A stretch of DNA of 64,000 bases from Mycobacterium sp. D16Q14 (GTDB lineage Bacteria > Actinomycetota > Actinomycetes > Mycobacteriales > Mycobacteriaceae): the NCBI GenBank assembly GCA_002013415.1, contig MAEX01000007.1, positions 209,649-273,648 on the forward strand. Direction: 5' to 3'. The notes below the pieces were generated by a model, which was not told the origin of the DNA, made no database searches, and saw nothing but the letters and a program-made list of their open reading frames with translations. Position numbers and translations under genes: made by a program. Shown in pieces: positions 33,062-42,419 of this stretch (position 1 is its first letter; every line of letters starts with the position of its first letter).

Positions 33062-34596
33062 TCGACACAGCCAAGGAGACAACCCTCCCGCTGCGGCATC
33101 GCGGCATCGCGATCGGCGCCGGAAGTCTGGCGGTGCTGTTGGGCGCCCTCGACACCTATGTCGTGGTCAGCGTCATCACCGACATCATGCGCGACGTCGG
33201 CATCGCATTGAACAACATCCAGCAGGTCACCCCGATCGTCACCGGGTACCTGTTGGGCTACATCGCCGCGATGCCGCTGCTCGGGCAGGCCTCCGACCGA
33301 TTCGGTCGCCGGAGGATCCTGCAGCTGGCACTGGTGGGCTTTGCGATCGGTTCTGTTGTCACCGCGATGTCGACCGATCTCACGATGTTGGTCACGGGCC
33401 GGGTCATCCAGGGTGTCGCGAGCGGCGCGCTGCTACCGGTCACCCTGGCTCTGGGTGCCGATCTGTGGGCGGCACGCAACCGTGCGACGGTTCTCGGCGG
33501 CATCGGTGCCGCGCAGGAACTGGGCAGCGTGCTGGGCCCGCTGTACGGCGTCTTGTGCGTATGGCTGTTCGGCTCCTGGACCGCCATCTTCTGGGTCAAC
33601 GTGCCGCTGGCGATCATCGCCATCGTGTTGGTTCAGTTCAGTGTTCCCGCGCACCAGCACGATGAGAACCGCCCGAAGGTCGACATCGTCGGAGGCGCAC
33701 TACTTGCCATCGCACTGGGCCTGTTGGTCGTGGGCTTGTACAGCCCTAACCCCAAGGTCTCCGCATTACCGGAGTGGGGTCTGCCGGTACTCACCGGGTC
33801 CGCGGTCGCATTCCTGGCGTTCTTTCTCTGGGAATCGCGCGCCAAGACCCGGTTGATCAGCCCCGAAGGGGTTCGATTCGGCCCGTTCTTCGCGGCGCTG
33901 GCCGCATCGCTGGCCGCCGGAGCCGCACTCATGGTGACGCTCGTGAACATCGAGCTGCTCGGGCAGGGCGTGCTGCAGATGGACAAGGCCAACGCCGTGT
34001 TCCTGCTGTCGAGGTTCCTTGTCGCGCTGCCGATCGGCGCGGTGATCGGTGGCTGGCTGGCTACACGATTCGGCGACCGGATCATTGCGGTGGCCGGTCT
34101 GCTGATCGCCGCGTTCGGGTATTACCTGATATCGGGCTGGCCGGTGGACGTGTTGGCTGCCCGACACGATTTCGGGTTCTTCACGCTGCCCCGGCTGGAT
34201 ACGGACCTGGTGGTGGCCGGTGTGGGTCTGGGCCTGGTGATCGGCCCGCTCTCCTCGGCAGCGCTACGCGTGGTGCCCGCGGTGCAGCACGGCATCGCGT
34301 CTGCGCTGGTGGTGGTGGCCCGGATGACGGGCATGCTGATCGGGATGGCGGCCCTCGGAGGCTGGGGCATTCACCGCTTCTACCAGAATTTCGACGCGCT
34401 GGCCGCCCAGGAGCCCAAGCCAGAAGGAAAGCCGAATCTCCTTGTGCTGCAACAACAGCTGCTGGACCGATCCATTCACGCCTACAGTCAGATGTACAGC
34501 GAGATGTTCGCGATTACGGCAGTCGTCTGCGTGATTGGTGCGGCCATCGCGATATTCGTTGGTTCACAACGCAACTCGGGGGACGAGGCTCAGTAG
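33058..34596 (+). CDS. p55: P55-type MFS efflux transporter (LprG partner)
   Basis: The 512-residue protein is a 14-span major facilitator of the drug:H+ antiporter type, equivalent to Rv1410c/P55, which exports drugs and triacylglycerides with LprG. It has the signatures L-G-A-L-D-T-Y-V-V in span 1 and R-F-G-R-R-R in the loop after span 2. The GTG at 33058 overlaps the lprG stop (GTGA), so they are translated together; the open frame from 33022 is not conserved. Its 3' end overlaps the converging ribD by 33 bp. Confidence 0.93.
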   Translation: MIDTAKETTLPLRHRGIAIGAGSLAVLLGALDTYVVVSVITDIMRDVGIALNNIQQVTPIVTGYLLGYIAAMPLLGQASDRFGRRRILQLALVGFAIGSVVTAMSTDLTMLVTGRVIQGVASGALLPVTLALGADLWAARNRATVLGGIGAAQELGSVLGPLYGVLCVWLFGSWTAIFWVNVPLAIIAIVLVQFSVPAHQHDENRPKVDIVGGALLAIALGLLVVGLYSPNPKVSALPEWGLPVLTGSAVAFLAFFLWESRAKTRLISPEGVRFGPFFAALAASLAAGAALMVTLVNIELLGQGVLQMDKANAVFLLSRFLVALPIGAVIGGWLATRFGDRIIAVAGLLIAAFGYYLISGWPVDVLAARHDFGFFTLPRLDTDLVVAGVGLGLVIGPLSSAALRVVPAVQHGIASALVVVARMTGMLIGMAALGGWGIHRFYQNFDALAAQEPKPEGKPNLLVLQQQLLDRSIHAYSQMYSEMFAITAVVCVIGAAIAIFVGSQRNSGDEAQ

Positions 34597-35586
34597 CACA
34601 TCGGGCCCCATGCGCTCGATGTGGTCGTACTCCCAGCGCAGCGCGCGCGACAGGGTGGTGACGCCCACGTCCTCCACGGCGGGGACGTTGCCACCCAAGA
34701 GCATCGGGGCGAGGTAGGCCAGGATCCTGTCCACCAGACCTGCGCGCAAAAAGGCCCCGGCCAGCGTCGGTCCACCCTCCAGGAAGACATCGGTGCGGTC
34801 CCCCAGGGCCGCAATCACCTCAGCCGGGTCGTGCGTCCGGATCACCATGGTGTGCGAGTCGTCGTTCAATACCTTGGCGTCCGAGGAGACCTCGCGCATA
34901 CCGACAACGACGCGTAGCGGCTGGTGCGGGCACAACACGTTCTCGGGAGTGCGTGCGGTGAGCTGCGGGTCGTCGGCGAACACGGTGCCGGTACCCACCA
35001 GAACCGCATCGGCGAACGCTCTGCGCCGATGCACATCGGCCCGCGACTGCTCGCTGGTGATCCATTGACTGGTGCCGTCATTGGCGGCACTGCGCCCATC
35101 GACACTGGCGCCGTACTTCCAGGTGACATGGGGGCGCCCGGTGCGTTGTTTGTGCAGCCATTCTCGCAGGGGTCCCGCAGCGACCCTGTCGGCAGCGACG
35201 CCACCGAGGACCTCAACACCCAGCGCGCGCAAGCGCTCGGCTCCCCCGGCTGCCTGCGGATTCGGGTCGGCGACGGCGTAGACGACACGTGAAACGCCTG
35301 CCACTGCAAGCGCATCCACACATGGCCCGGTTCTCCCCTGGTGATTGCACGGCTCCAGAGTGACGACGGCAGTACCACCCGCCGCGGCATCACCGGCCTG
35401 GGCCAGCGCCACCACCTCGGCATGCTCCTGCCCGGGCGGGCGGGTACCGCCTACCCCGGCGACCACCCCCGCGGCATCCAGGATCACCGCGCCCACAGGC
35501 GGATTCGGGTAGGTACTGCCCTTAACCTCCTCCGCGGCCCGGATCGCTAGATCCATGGCGGCATCGAGTCCGATCGGGTTTGTCAT
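34564..35586 (-). CDS. ribD: Bifunctional riboflavin deaminase/reductase RibD
   Basis: The N-terminal domain deaminates the pyrimidine intermediate, with zinc ligands in H-A-E-V-V-A-L and [11 protein letters not shown]. The C-terminal domain reduces the ribose side chain, with [11 protein letters not shown] and F-L-E-G-G-P-T-L-A. The 340-residue product starts at ATG 35586, 1 bp after the rpe stop; the open frame to 35748 lies over rpe. RibD stands apart from the other rib genes, as in other mycobacteria. Confidence 0.95.
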   Translation of the reverse strand: MTNPIGLDAAMDLAIRAAEEVKGSTYPNPPVGAVILDAAGVVAGVGGTRPPGQEHAEVVALAQAGDAAAGGTAVVTLEPCNHQGRTGPCVDALAVAGVSRVVYAVADPNPQAAGGAERLRALGVEVLGGVAADRVAAGPLREWLHKQRTGRPHVTWKYGASVDGRSAANDGTSQWITSEQSRADVHRRRAFADAVLVGTGTVFADDPQLTARTPENVLCPHQPLRVVVGMREVSSDAKVLNDDSHTMVIRTHDPAEVIAALGDRTDVFLEGGPTLAGAFLRAGLVDRILAYLAPMLLGGNVPAVEDVGVTTLSRALRWEYDHIERMGPDVLLSLVPRVAL

Positions 35587-35587
35587 A

Positions 35588-36271
35588 TCAGCGGGCCAAA
35601 TGTGTTGCTGCCCTGGCGGCTTGTTCACGCAGCGCCCGCACCGCCGCTTGGGGGTCCTGCGCGCCATACACAGCCGAACCCGCAACGAAACAGTCGACAC
35701 CCGCCTCGGCGGCTTGCTCGATGGTGTCGGCGTTGATGCCGCCGTCAATCTCCACGAGCACGGTCAGCTCGCCGGAGTCGACGAGCTTGCGCACCACGCG
35801 CACCTTGTCGAGTACGCCCGCGATGAATGATTGTCCACCAAATCCTGGTTCCACCGACATCACCAACAGCGTGTCAAAGTCCTTGAGCACCTCGAGATAT
35901 GGGTCCAGGGGTGTGCCCGGTTTGATGCTGAGACCGGCCTTGGCACCCGCGGCACGAATATCACGGGCGACGGCGACGGGATTATCCGTGGCCTCGGCGT
36001 GGAAGGTCACATTGTATGCCCCCGCCTCGGCGTATCCGGGTGCCCAACGATCCGGGTTATCGATCATCAGGTGGCAGTCAATAGGGATATCGGTTGCGGC
36101 CAGCAGACTGTCGACGACGGGAAGACCCAGCGTCAGATTGGGTACGAAGTGCCCATCCATGACGTCCACATGCAGCCAGTCGGCCCCTTCCACTGCCGCC
36201 ATCTCATCGGCAAGACGTGCGAAGTCGGCGGACAGGATCGATGGGGCGATCATGGGAGCACGGTGAGACAT
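35588..36271 (-). CDS. rpe: Ribulose-phosphate 3-epimerase
   Basis: This TIM-barrel enzyme interconverts ribulose 5-phosphate and xylulose 5-phosphate. The 227-residue protein has I-A-P-S-I-L-S-A-D, the metal-ligand motifs [12 protein letters not shown] and C-H-L-M-I, and E-I-D-G-G-I-N near the end. ATG 36271 matches the family start, although no strong ribosome-binding site precedes it; ATG 36253 is possible. Its stop is 1 bp before the ribD start. Confidence 0.95.
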   Translation of the reverse strand: MSHRAPMIAPSILSADFARLADEMAAVEGADWLHVDVMDGHFVPNLTLGLPVVDSLLAATDIPIDCHLMIDNPDRWAPGYAEAGAYNVTFHAEATDNPVAVARDIRAAGAKAGLSIKPGTPLDPYLEVLKDFDTLLVMSVEPGFGGQSFIAGVLDKVRVVRKLVDSGELTVLVEIDGGINADTIEQAAEAGVDCFVAGSAVYGAQDPQAAVRALREQAARAATHLAR

Positions 36272-36293
36272 GCCGTTCAGCTTATGTGCCGCT

Positions 36294-37697
36294 TTATGCG
36301 TGTTTGCGCAGGAGGGCAGTGAACATGGCATCAGTGCCGTGCCGGTGCGGCCATAATTGCACCGCATCGGCATTGTCGAGCCCATCCACACCGGGGAACA
36401 CCGGACGGGCGTCCTCGGCGGTTACCGGGTGACGCCGCACCGCATCGGACACCACACCCACTGTTTCGGCCAGGTGCGGCGAGCAGGTGCTGTACACGAT
36501 GACGCCGCCCGGTCGAGTCAATTCGATGGCACTGGAAAGCAATTCGCGTTGCAGCTTGACCAGCGCCGGGATGTCGCCCGGTTGACGCCGCCAGCGAGCC
36601 TCGGGGCGGCGGCGCAGCGCACCGAGCCCCGTGCAGGGTGCGTCGACCAGCACGCGGTCGAAGGACGCGGGCGCCAGTCCGCTTTGACGCCCATCCGCGG
36701 TGAGCACCGTCACCGGCAAGGATTTCGCGGCGGTGGCCACCAACCCGGCCCGATGCGCGGCGATCTCGACCGCCGTGACATGGGCACCGCGCTCGGCCGC
36801 CAGCGCCCCCAACAAAGCCGTCTTGCCACCCGGCCCGGCACACAGGTCAAGCCATCGTTCGTCGGTACCGTCGAGCGGAGCCAGCGCTGTCGCGCGCGCG
36901 ACCAGCTGGCTGCCTTCGTCTTGTACTTGCGCCAGGCCGTCGCGAAGGGCCTCCAATCGGCCCGGGTTTCCGCCGGGTAGGTACACCGCGTAGGGCGAGT
37001 AGCGGCCGACGGTGCCGCCCACCTCTTCGGCCAGCGTCTCCGCATCCACGTGCCCCGGACGTGCGGCGAGGTGAACGACAGGGCGCTCATCGTCACTGGC
37101 GAGCACGTCGCCGAGCTCGGCGGCCGCTGGGCCCAGCGCATCGGAAAACGCCTGAGCAATCCACCGCGGGTGGGCGGTCGCGAAGGCGAGCCGGCCGATC
37201 CTGTCGGATTCCGGCGGAGCCAACTCCTGTACCCATTCGTGCTCGCTACGACGGGAGATGGTCCGCAGTACCGCGTTCACGAAACCGGCTCTGCCCTGGT
37301 CGAATTCGACGGCTACCGCATCGACGGTGGTGGACAGCGCGGCATGAGGTTCTACGCGGGTGCGTAGCAGCTGATAGGCACCCAGCCGCAGCGGATCACG
37401 CAGCCCCTCGTCCACCTCGTCGATCGCGCGACCCGCTGCCGAGGCGATCACCGCGTCGAGAAGGCCACGGGCCCTCGATGTTCCATAGGTGAGCTCGGTG
37501 GCGAAGGCGGCGTCGCGCCCGGCTATGCCGCGCTCGCGCAGCAACGCGGGCAGCGCCAGATTGGCATACGCGTCGTGACGCGATACCGCGCGCAGCACAT
37601 CGAGCGCCGCCTGACGTGCCGGATCGAGCTTGCGGCGCGCACGCTCGGGCGGACGTGCGTCCTGGTTGGGCCGCCTACGCGGCGGTCGAGTGCTCAC
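36294..37697 (-). CDS. rsmB: 16S rRNA (cytosine-967-C5)-methyltransferase
   Basis: This enzyme uses S-adenosylmethionine to methylate C967 of 16S rRNA. The 467-residue protein has an N-terminal NusB-like domain (about 30-160) and a C-terminal Rossmann methyltransferase with [10 protein letters not shown], the D-A-P-C-T-G-L-G motif and the S-T-C-S-P-H motif carrying the two catalytic cysteines. Its ATG overlaps the fmt stop by 4 bases. Confidence 0.95.
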   Translation of the reverse strand: MSTRPPRRRPNQDARPPERARRKLDPARQAALDVLRAVSRHDAYANLALPALLRERGIAGRDAAFATELTYGTSRARGLLDAVIASAAGRAIDEVDEGLRDPLRLGAYQLLRTRVEPHAALSTTVDAVAVEFDQGRAGFVNAVLRTISRRSEHEWVQELAPPESDRIGRLAFATAHPRWIAQAFSDALGPAAAELGDVLASDDERPVVHLAARPGHVDAETLAEEVGGTVGRYSPYAVYLPGGNPGRLEALRDGLAQVQDEGSQLVARATALAPLDGTDERWLDLCAGPGGKTALLGALAAERGAHVTAVEIAAHRAGLVATAAKSLPVTVLTADGRQSGLAPASFDRVLVDAPCTGLGALRRRPEARWRRQPGDIPALVKLQRELLSSAIELTRPGGVIVYSTCSPHLAETVGVVSDAVRRHPVTAEDARPVFPGVDGLDNADAVQLWPHRHGTDAMFTALLRKHA

Positions 37698-38626
37698 AGT
37701 GCGCGAACCTCCGCATCCAGTCTGGCGCCGCGCGCCCAGTCGACAGCATTCATCAGCTTCTTCCCTTGGGGCTGGACCTCGTTGAGCGCGATCGCCGTCG
37801 TGCCGGTGCCGACCAGTACGTCTCGCTTGCGAACCGCGACCGCTCCGGGCGGCAGTTGTTCGGTCTGCTCGTTAACATCGACCCGCACCGGCCCCACTTT
37901 GACCCGTGTCTCGCCGATGGTTGTCCAGGCGCCGGGTTCGGGAGTCATGGCTCGCACATGGCGATCGATCACGTGCGCCGGAAGCTCCCACCGGATTCGA
38001 GCGTGCTCCACGGTGATCTTCGGTGCGGTGCTCACTCCGCCGACTACCTGCGGAACGGCTACCAGTGCCCCGTCTTCGATCCCGTCCATTGTCGATTCAA
38101 GAAGGCCCGCACCGGATTCAGCGAGTCTGCCCAGCAACGCACCAGCGGTGTCCCCGGCGCTGATCCGCTCGGTGACCACGCCATAAACAGGCCCGCTGTC
38201 CAAGGCGGGCTCGATAAGAAACGTGGTGGCACCGGTTATCTCGTCACCAGCGGCGATGGATGCCTGCACGGGAGCGGCGCCGCGCCACGCGGGCAGCAGT
38301 GAGAAATGCAGATTCACCCAGCCATGCGTGGGCACGGCGAGCAACTCGGGTTTCAGCAGGGCCCCGTAGGCGACCACCGCGCAGCAGTCCGGAGCAAGTT
38401 CAGTGAGCTCACTGACGAATTCGGGGTCGTTCGGGCGCGATGGGGCGAGCACGGTGATCCCATGCTCGCGGGCCAGCTCGGCCACCGGCGACGCCGCCGA
38501 GGCTCGTCCCCTGCCTGAGCGGGCGTCGGGCCGAGTCAGTACCGCGACCACCTCATGACGGGAGGCCAACAGCCTTCGCAGAGACGGCAACGCCGGGGCC
38601 GGAGTACCGGCGAACACTATGCGCAC
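37694..38626 (-). CDS. fmt: Methionyl-tRNA formyltransferase
   Basis: The enzyme formylates initiator Met-tRNA with 10-formyl-tetrahydrofolate. The 310-residue protein starts M-R-I-V-F-A-G-T-P and carries the substrate-site [17 protein letters not shown] and the later E-I-T-G-A-T-T-F; the C-terminal OB-fold holds V-K-V-G-P-V. Its stop overlaps the rsmB start, which is the usual fmt-rsmB pairing. Confidence 0.96.
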   Translation of the reverse strand: MRIVFAGTPAPALPSLRRLLASRHEVVAVLTRPDARSGRGRASAASPVAELAREHGITVLAPSRPNDPEFVSELTELAPDCCAVVAYGALLKPELLAVPTHGWVNLHFSLLPAWRGAAPVQASIAAGDEITGATTFLIEPALDSGPVYGVVTERISAGDTAGALLGRLAESGAGLLESTMDGIEDGALVAVPQVVGGVSTAPKITVEHARIRWELPAHVIDRHVRAMTPEPGAWTTIGETRVKVGPVRVDVNEQTEQLPPGAVAVRKRDVLVGTGTTAIALNEVQPQGKKLMNAVDWARGARLDAEVRAL

Positions 38627-38741
38627 CGCGTCAGTCTAGGAAGGATGCGCCGTCTACATCGAATCCCCGGTGGACCGGCCGAGCCCGGGACGGCCCATGG
38701 CGTTCGCCGAGGATCGCGATCCCAAGTCTGGATACATCCGA

Positions 38742-38756
38742 TACCATAATCTTGAT
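38742..38756 (+). promoter_or_regulatory. Probable leaderless promoter of the TetR gene
   Basis: TACCAT (38742-38747, a TANNNT -10) ends seven bases before the ATG at 38755, the usual distance to a transcription start, so the messenger could begin at the start codon. CATAAT at 38745-38750 is an alternative -10. No Shine-Dalgarno sequence precedes the ATG, which agrees with a leaderless transcript. Confidence 0.45.
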
Positions 38757-39372
38757 GGCTACCAGAGGACGAGGCCGGCCGAGTGGCGCTCCCTACGATC
38801 GCACGTTGCGAACAGAGGACCTGCTCAACGCCGCGGAGCGCGCGATTCGCAACAGCGGGGGCTCCGTCTCCATTGCCGAGGTGGCCAGGGAGGCAGGATT
38901 CGCCCGATCCGCCTGCTATGCGATCTTTCCTACCAAGGCGGATCTGCTGCGCGCGTTGAGCCGCCGTCACGCCGATCGGCTGATCGCCGGTTCGTGGCGA
39001 GACAGCATGGTCGGCGATATACGCGATCAAACCCGGGCTTTTTCGGACATTGTTATCGACTGGATCATCGCGGAACCGGAGCTGTACGTCGCGCTCGATC
39101 GCGACCTCACCGCCCAGGAACGACTCGACCACGGGGTCTTCGACCTCATCGCGCAGGTGACCGAAGAGCATTTGCAGGCCGAGTTCCCCGGCGCACACAT
39201 GCGACAGCTGGCGCCTATCTGGTCACGGCTCGCGGTCGGCGGCGTGCTGATGACCATCAACTGGTGGACAAACACGAGCGATATGACCCGCGAGGAGCTC
39301 CTCGGCTACATCGTCGATACTTTCGCCCACGGTATCGGTGGTGGCCCCGCGCTCACCGCCGCTAATGCCTGA
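38755..39372 (+). CDS. TetR/AcrR-family transcriptional regulator
   Basis: This 205-residue protein has a TetR-type N-terminal helix-turn-helix (about residues 15-60: L-L-N-A-A-E-R-A-I then S-V-S-I-A-E-V-A-R-E-A-G and Y-A-I-F-P-T-K-A-D-L) and a helical ligand domain. A TTG codon lies directly before the ATG in frame, but the ATG is preferred. No obvious target gene is next to it: fmt is divergent and priA converges. The ligand is unknown. Confidence 0.88.
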   Translation: MATRGRGRPSGAPYDRTLRTEDLLNAAERAIRNSGGSVSIAEVAREAGFARSACYAIFPTKADLLRALSRRHADRLIAGSWRDSMVGDIRDQTRAFSDIVIDWIIAEPELYVALDRDLTAQERLDHGVFDLIAQVTEEHLQAEFPGAHMRQLAPIWSRLAVGGVLMTINWWTNTSDMTREELLGYIVDTFAHGIGGGPALTAANA

Positions 39373-39383
39373 CGTTCGCCGGA

Positions 39384-41390
39384 TCAACCCACGTGGAGCG
39401 GATCGATCTGGACTCTGACGGGCTCGGCGTCGCGTCGCGCACTCAGCGTCGCCACTCCCCGGCGCAAAGCCGCCGCCATCTCAAGTCCCGCGGTGCGCTC
39501 GACCCGAATGAGCATGCGCACCACCTCTACGCCATCGGATATCCCGGCCGGGCGGCGCGCCCCCACCGGTAGATCGACGGGTCCCAGCAGCTCGGCACCC
39601 TCGGGAAGATCAGCAGTGTCGATGAGGGCCACCACTGCCGCGGCGGGCCCGTCGATGGCCGCGATATGCACCTGCGGCGGCAATCCGACCTCCGCACGGG
39701 CCGCCAGTTCCGCGGCGGCATGCCCTACCGGATCCCACCGGATCAGGGCCTGCACCGTCGGCAGGGTCGAGTCCGCGACGACAACGACGGTTCCACCCTC
39801 GTCAGCTCCGCGCACCAGCGCGGCGGCAGCCATCCACTTGCGCAAGGTGTCTTCCGCGGCCCGCAGGTCCTGACGTCCGAGCAATGCCCACGCATCCAGG
39901 AGCAGTGCCGCACCATATCCGTTGGGTGTCAAGGGTTCCGCCCCAGGCGTGCACACCACCAGGCTCGGTGGCCCGGTGACCGTGGTGTGCACCTCGCCGC
40001 CGCCGGATGTCACCACCGGAACTCCCGGCAGTGCTCTACCGAGCTCCTCGGCGGTCCTGCGCGCGCCCACCACCACGGCGCGCACCGCACCCGAGCCGCA
40101 ACGGGCGCAACGCAGATCGGCATCGACGCGTCCGCACCAGCGACAGCTGGGGCTCGAGGTATCACTTGGTCCTTCCAGCGCCAGCGGGCCGGTGCAGTGA
40201 CGACACCGCGCGACAGTGCGGCAGCGGGTGCAGGCCAACGCCGGAACATACCCACGGCGCGGTACCTGCACGAGCACCGAATGCCCGCGCTTCAACGCAT
40301 CCCGCGCGGCAGTCAGCGCCACCATGGGAAGTCGAGCCGAACGTGCCGCCGGATCGCGTTCCTGCGCATATCCGCTGTCGTCGAGGGCACTGATCCGGGC
40401 AGAGGCGTTGCGTACCACCGCGCGGGCCGCGACCAGATCATGCGCCCAGCCGCTTGCCACGAGTGCCTGAGACTCGGCGGTGCGCGCATACCCCCCGATC
40501 ACCGCGGCACACCGCAGCTGATGCGCACGCAGCATCGCCACCTCGCGGGCGTGCGGATAAGGAGAACGGGGCTCGGCGAGGTTGTCATCGCCGTCGTCCC
40601 ACACCATCACCAGCCCCACATCGGACACGGGTGCGAACACCGCGGCCCGGGTACCGATCACCACCGTCGCGTCTCCACGCAGAACCGCCAGCCAGCGCCG
40701 ATACCGTTCGGCGGGGCCGAGTTCCGCCGAAAGTGCGATAACACATTGTGCACCAACATGTTTCACACATTCCGCGGCCAACGCATCGATATCGCGCTGA
40801 TCCGGCACGACCGCGAGCACCCCCCTGCCGATGCTTACCGTGGCCACCGCGGCCTCGGCGAGCCGGGTGCACCAGGCTTCACCGGGCAGTGCCTGCCACA
40901 CCGCGCGCGCGGCGCGGCCCTGCGAGAGTGCCTCGAGAAATCGTTCGCCACGTTGATAGCGGCCCCAACCCGTGCCATCGACCTGCGCAGCCACGAAATC
41001 ATCGGCCGACGCCGCACGGATTTCCTTCTCAACGCGCGCGTGACGAGGCGGCAGTGCCAGGCGCAGCACGTCGGCGCGGGTTCCCGCATATCGGGCCGCC
41101 ACCGCGTCGACGAGCCTGCGTACGTCCGGCGTCAGCACCCGCGTGGGCGATACGACGCGATCCAGCCACCCGAGCTTGCCGGGGTGATCGGTTTCCGAAC
41201 GGCGTTCCAGCAGGATCGCGTCCACCAGCCGACCGTGGAATCGCACCCGCACCCGCACTCCGGGCTGGGCGTCGTCGGATTGCTCCGCCGACACCAAGTA
41301 GTCAAACTCGCGATCCAGATGAGGCACGGTGAGCAGCGGCAGTACCCGAGCCACCGGCTCGTGCTCGGCCACCACCCGCGTCGCAGTCAC
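39384..41390 (-). CDS. priA: Primosomal protein N' (PriA), helicase-motif-poor form
   Basis: PriA restarts stalled replication forks. The 668-residue protein shows the N-terminal DNA-binding part (E-F-D-Y-L-V then G-V-R-V-R-V-R-F) and the zinc region with four C-x-x-C-like pairs (C-T-R-C, C-R-H-C, C-R-W-C and C-A-R-C, about residues 412-455). Where active PriA has a Walker A loop, this protein reads L-P-G-E-A-W-C-T, so an ATP-driven helicase activity is doubtful, as in other actinobacterial PriA. It ends 11 bp from the TetR gene. Confidence 0.9.
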   Translation of the reverse strand: MTATRVVAEHEPVARVLPLLTVPHLDREFDYLVSAEQSDDAQPGVRVRVRFHGRLVDAILLERRSETDHPGKLGWLDRVVSPTRVLTPDVRRLVDAVAARYAGTRADVLRLALPPRHARVEKEIRAASADDFVAAQVDGTGWGRYQRGERFLEALSQGRAARAVWQALPGEAWCTRLAEAAVATVSIGRGVLAVVPDQRDIDALAAECVKHVGAQCVIALSAELGPAERYRRWLAVLRGDATVVIGTRAAVFAPVSDVGLVMVWDDGDDNLAEPRSPYPHAREVAMLRAHQLRCAAVIGGYARTAESQALVASGWAHDLVAARAVVRNASARISALDDSGYAQERDPAARSARLPMVALTAARDALKRGHSVLVQVPRRGYVPALACTRCRTVARCRHCTGPLALEGPSDTSSPSCRWCGRVDADLRCARCGSGAVRAVVVGARRTAEELGRALPGVPVVTSGGGEVHTTVTGPPSLVVCTPGAEPLTPNGYGAALLLDAWALLGRQDLRAAEDTLRKWMAAAALVRGADEGGTVVVVADSTLPTVQALIRWDPVGHAAAELAARAEVGLPPQVHIAAIDGPAAAVVALIDTADLPEGAELLGPVDLPVGARRPAGISDGVEVVRMLIRVERTAGLEMAAALRRGVATLSARRDAEPVRVQIDPLHVG

Positions 41391-41447
41391 CTGGTGGTTC
41401 TAGCAGACGCCCCCGACTCGCAGGTCAGCACCCGATACAGTGACGGC

Positions 41448-42419
41448 ATGACCGATTCTGTCGCTCTTCACGCAAGCGGCTCATCGCACACCGAACCGAG
41501 CATCGACCCGATCATCCTCAAGATCCTGGAAGCTGTTCCTATTCAGCTCGTTTCGCCAGACGGGCCGCAGGCTTCCCGGGATGCCTACCGGGCAATCGCC
41601 ACCGCGCGCCCCCCGTGGATCGAGGTCGCCAAGGTGGAGGACCGCACCATCCCCGGTCCCGCCGGAGAGGTACCGGTGCGGATCTACTCCCCGTCCGCGG
41701 ACGGGGTACACCCGGTGTTCGTGCTGATCCACGGGGGTGGCTGGGTAATCGGCGACCTGGATACCCACGATGCGGTCGGCCGGGCGGCGGCCGTACAGGC
41801 CGACGCCGTGGTGGTGTCGGTGGACTATCGGCTGGCGCCTGAGCACCCGTATCCAGCCGCGGTCGAGGACTGCTGGGCCGCATTGCAATGGGTGCACGAA
41901 CATGCCGCCGACATCGGTGGCGACCCGGATCGCCTTGCCGTCGGCGGCGATTCCGCCGGCGGAAACCTCTCCGCGGTGCTTGCCCAGCTGGCCCGCGATA
42001 ACGGCATTCCACTGGCCTTTCAGGTGCTGTGGTACCCGGCCACCACCTTTGACGTGACGCTGCCCTCGATGATCGAGAACGCCGAGGCACCCGTCCTGGA
42101 CGTCAAGGCGGTCGCCGGGCTGAGCAAGTGGTATCTCGGGGACACCAATCCCGCCACCGCCGGCCCGACGCTGGTCCCGGCCCGAGCAGAGAGCTTCGAG
42201 GGGCTGGCCCCGGCGTTCATCGGCACCGCCCAGTTTGATCCGCTGCGCGACGACGGCGCCAGGTACGCCGAGTTGCTCAGTGGCGCCGGCGTGCCGGTCG
42301 AGCTACACAACGCCCCCACCCTGATCCACGGCTACCTGGGTTACGCCGATATCGTGCCTGCCGCCACCGAAGAGCGGGATCGGTCACTGGCCGCTCTCAG
42401 GGCGGCGCTGCACGGCTAG
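41448..42419 (+). CDS. Alpha/beta hydrolase of the HSL (LipH/LipI) family
   Basis: This 323-residue lipase/esterase has the HSL oxyanion motif H-G-G-G-W near residue 88, the nucleophile elbow G-D-S-A-G-G near 162 and a late D-P-L-R-D and H-G-Y for the acid and base. Residues 6-13 (A-L-H-A-S-G-S-S) come from the 25-bp dispersed repeat at 41463-41487. ATG 41448 is the start; the very long open frame back to 39666 is the shadow of priA. In M. tuberculosis lipH and lipI occupy this place beside priA. Confidence 0.92.
   Translation: MTDSVALHASGSSHTEPSIDPIILKILEAVPIQLVSPDGPQASRDAYRAIATARPPWIEVAKVEDRTIPGPAGEVPVRIYSPSADGVHPVFVLIHGGGWVIGDLDTHDAVGRAAAVQADAVVVSVDYRLAPEHPYPAAVEDCWAALQWVHEHAADIGGDPDRLAVGGDSAGGNLSAVLAQLARDNGIPLAFQVLWYPATTFDVTLPSMIENAEAPVLDVKAVAGLSKWYLGDTNPATAGPTLVPARAESFEGLAPAFIGTAQFDPLRDDGARYAELLSGAGVPVELHNAPTLIHGYLGYADIVPAATEERDRSLAALRAALHG
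41463..41487 (+). repeat. 25-bp dispersed repeat, copy in hydrolase 5' end
   Basis: This copy matches the core GCTCTTCGCGCAAGCGGCTC-ATCGC with one mismatch (A for G at position 8). It lies 15 bp inside the hydrolase gene and is translated as A-L-H-A-S-G-S-S. The other copies are at 47169-47193 and 54677-54767. Confidence 0.8.

Noticed and set aside
39666..42419. An open frame of more than 900 codons ending at the hydrolase
   Set aside because: Its first 1.7 kb is the complement of priA and has no family sequence; only the part from 41448 is a hydrolase. High G+C makes such antisense frames common.
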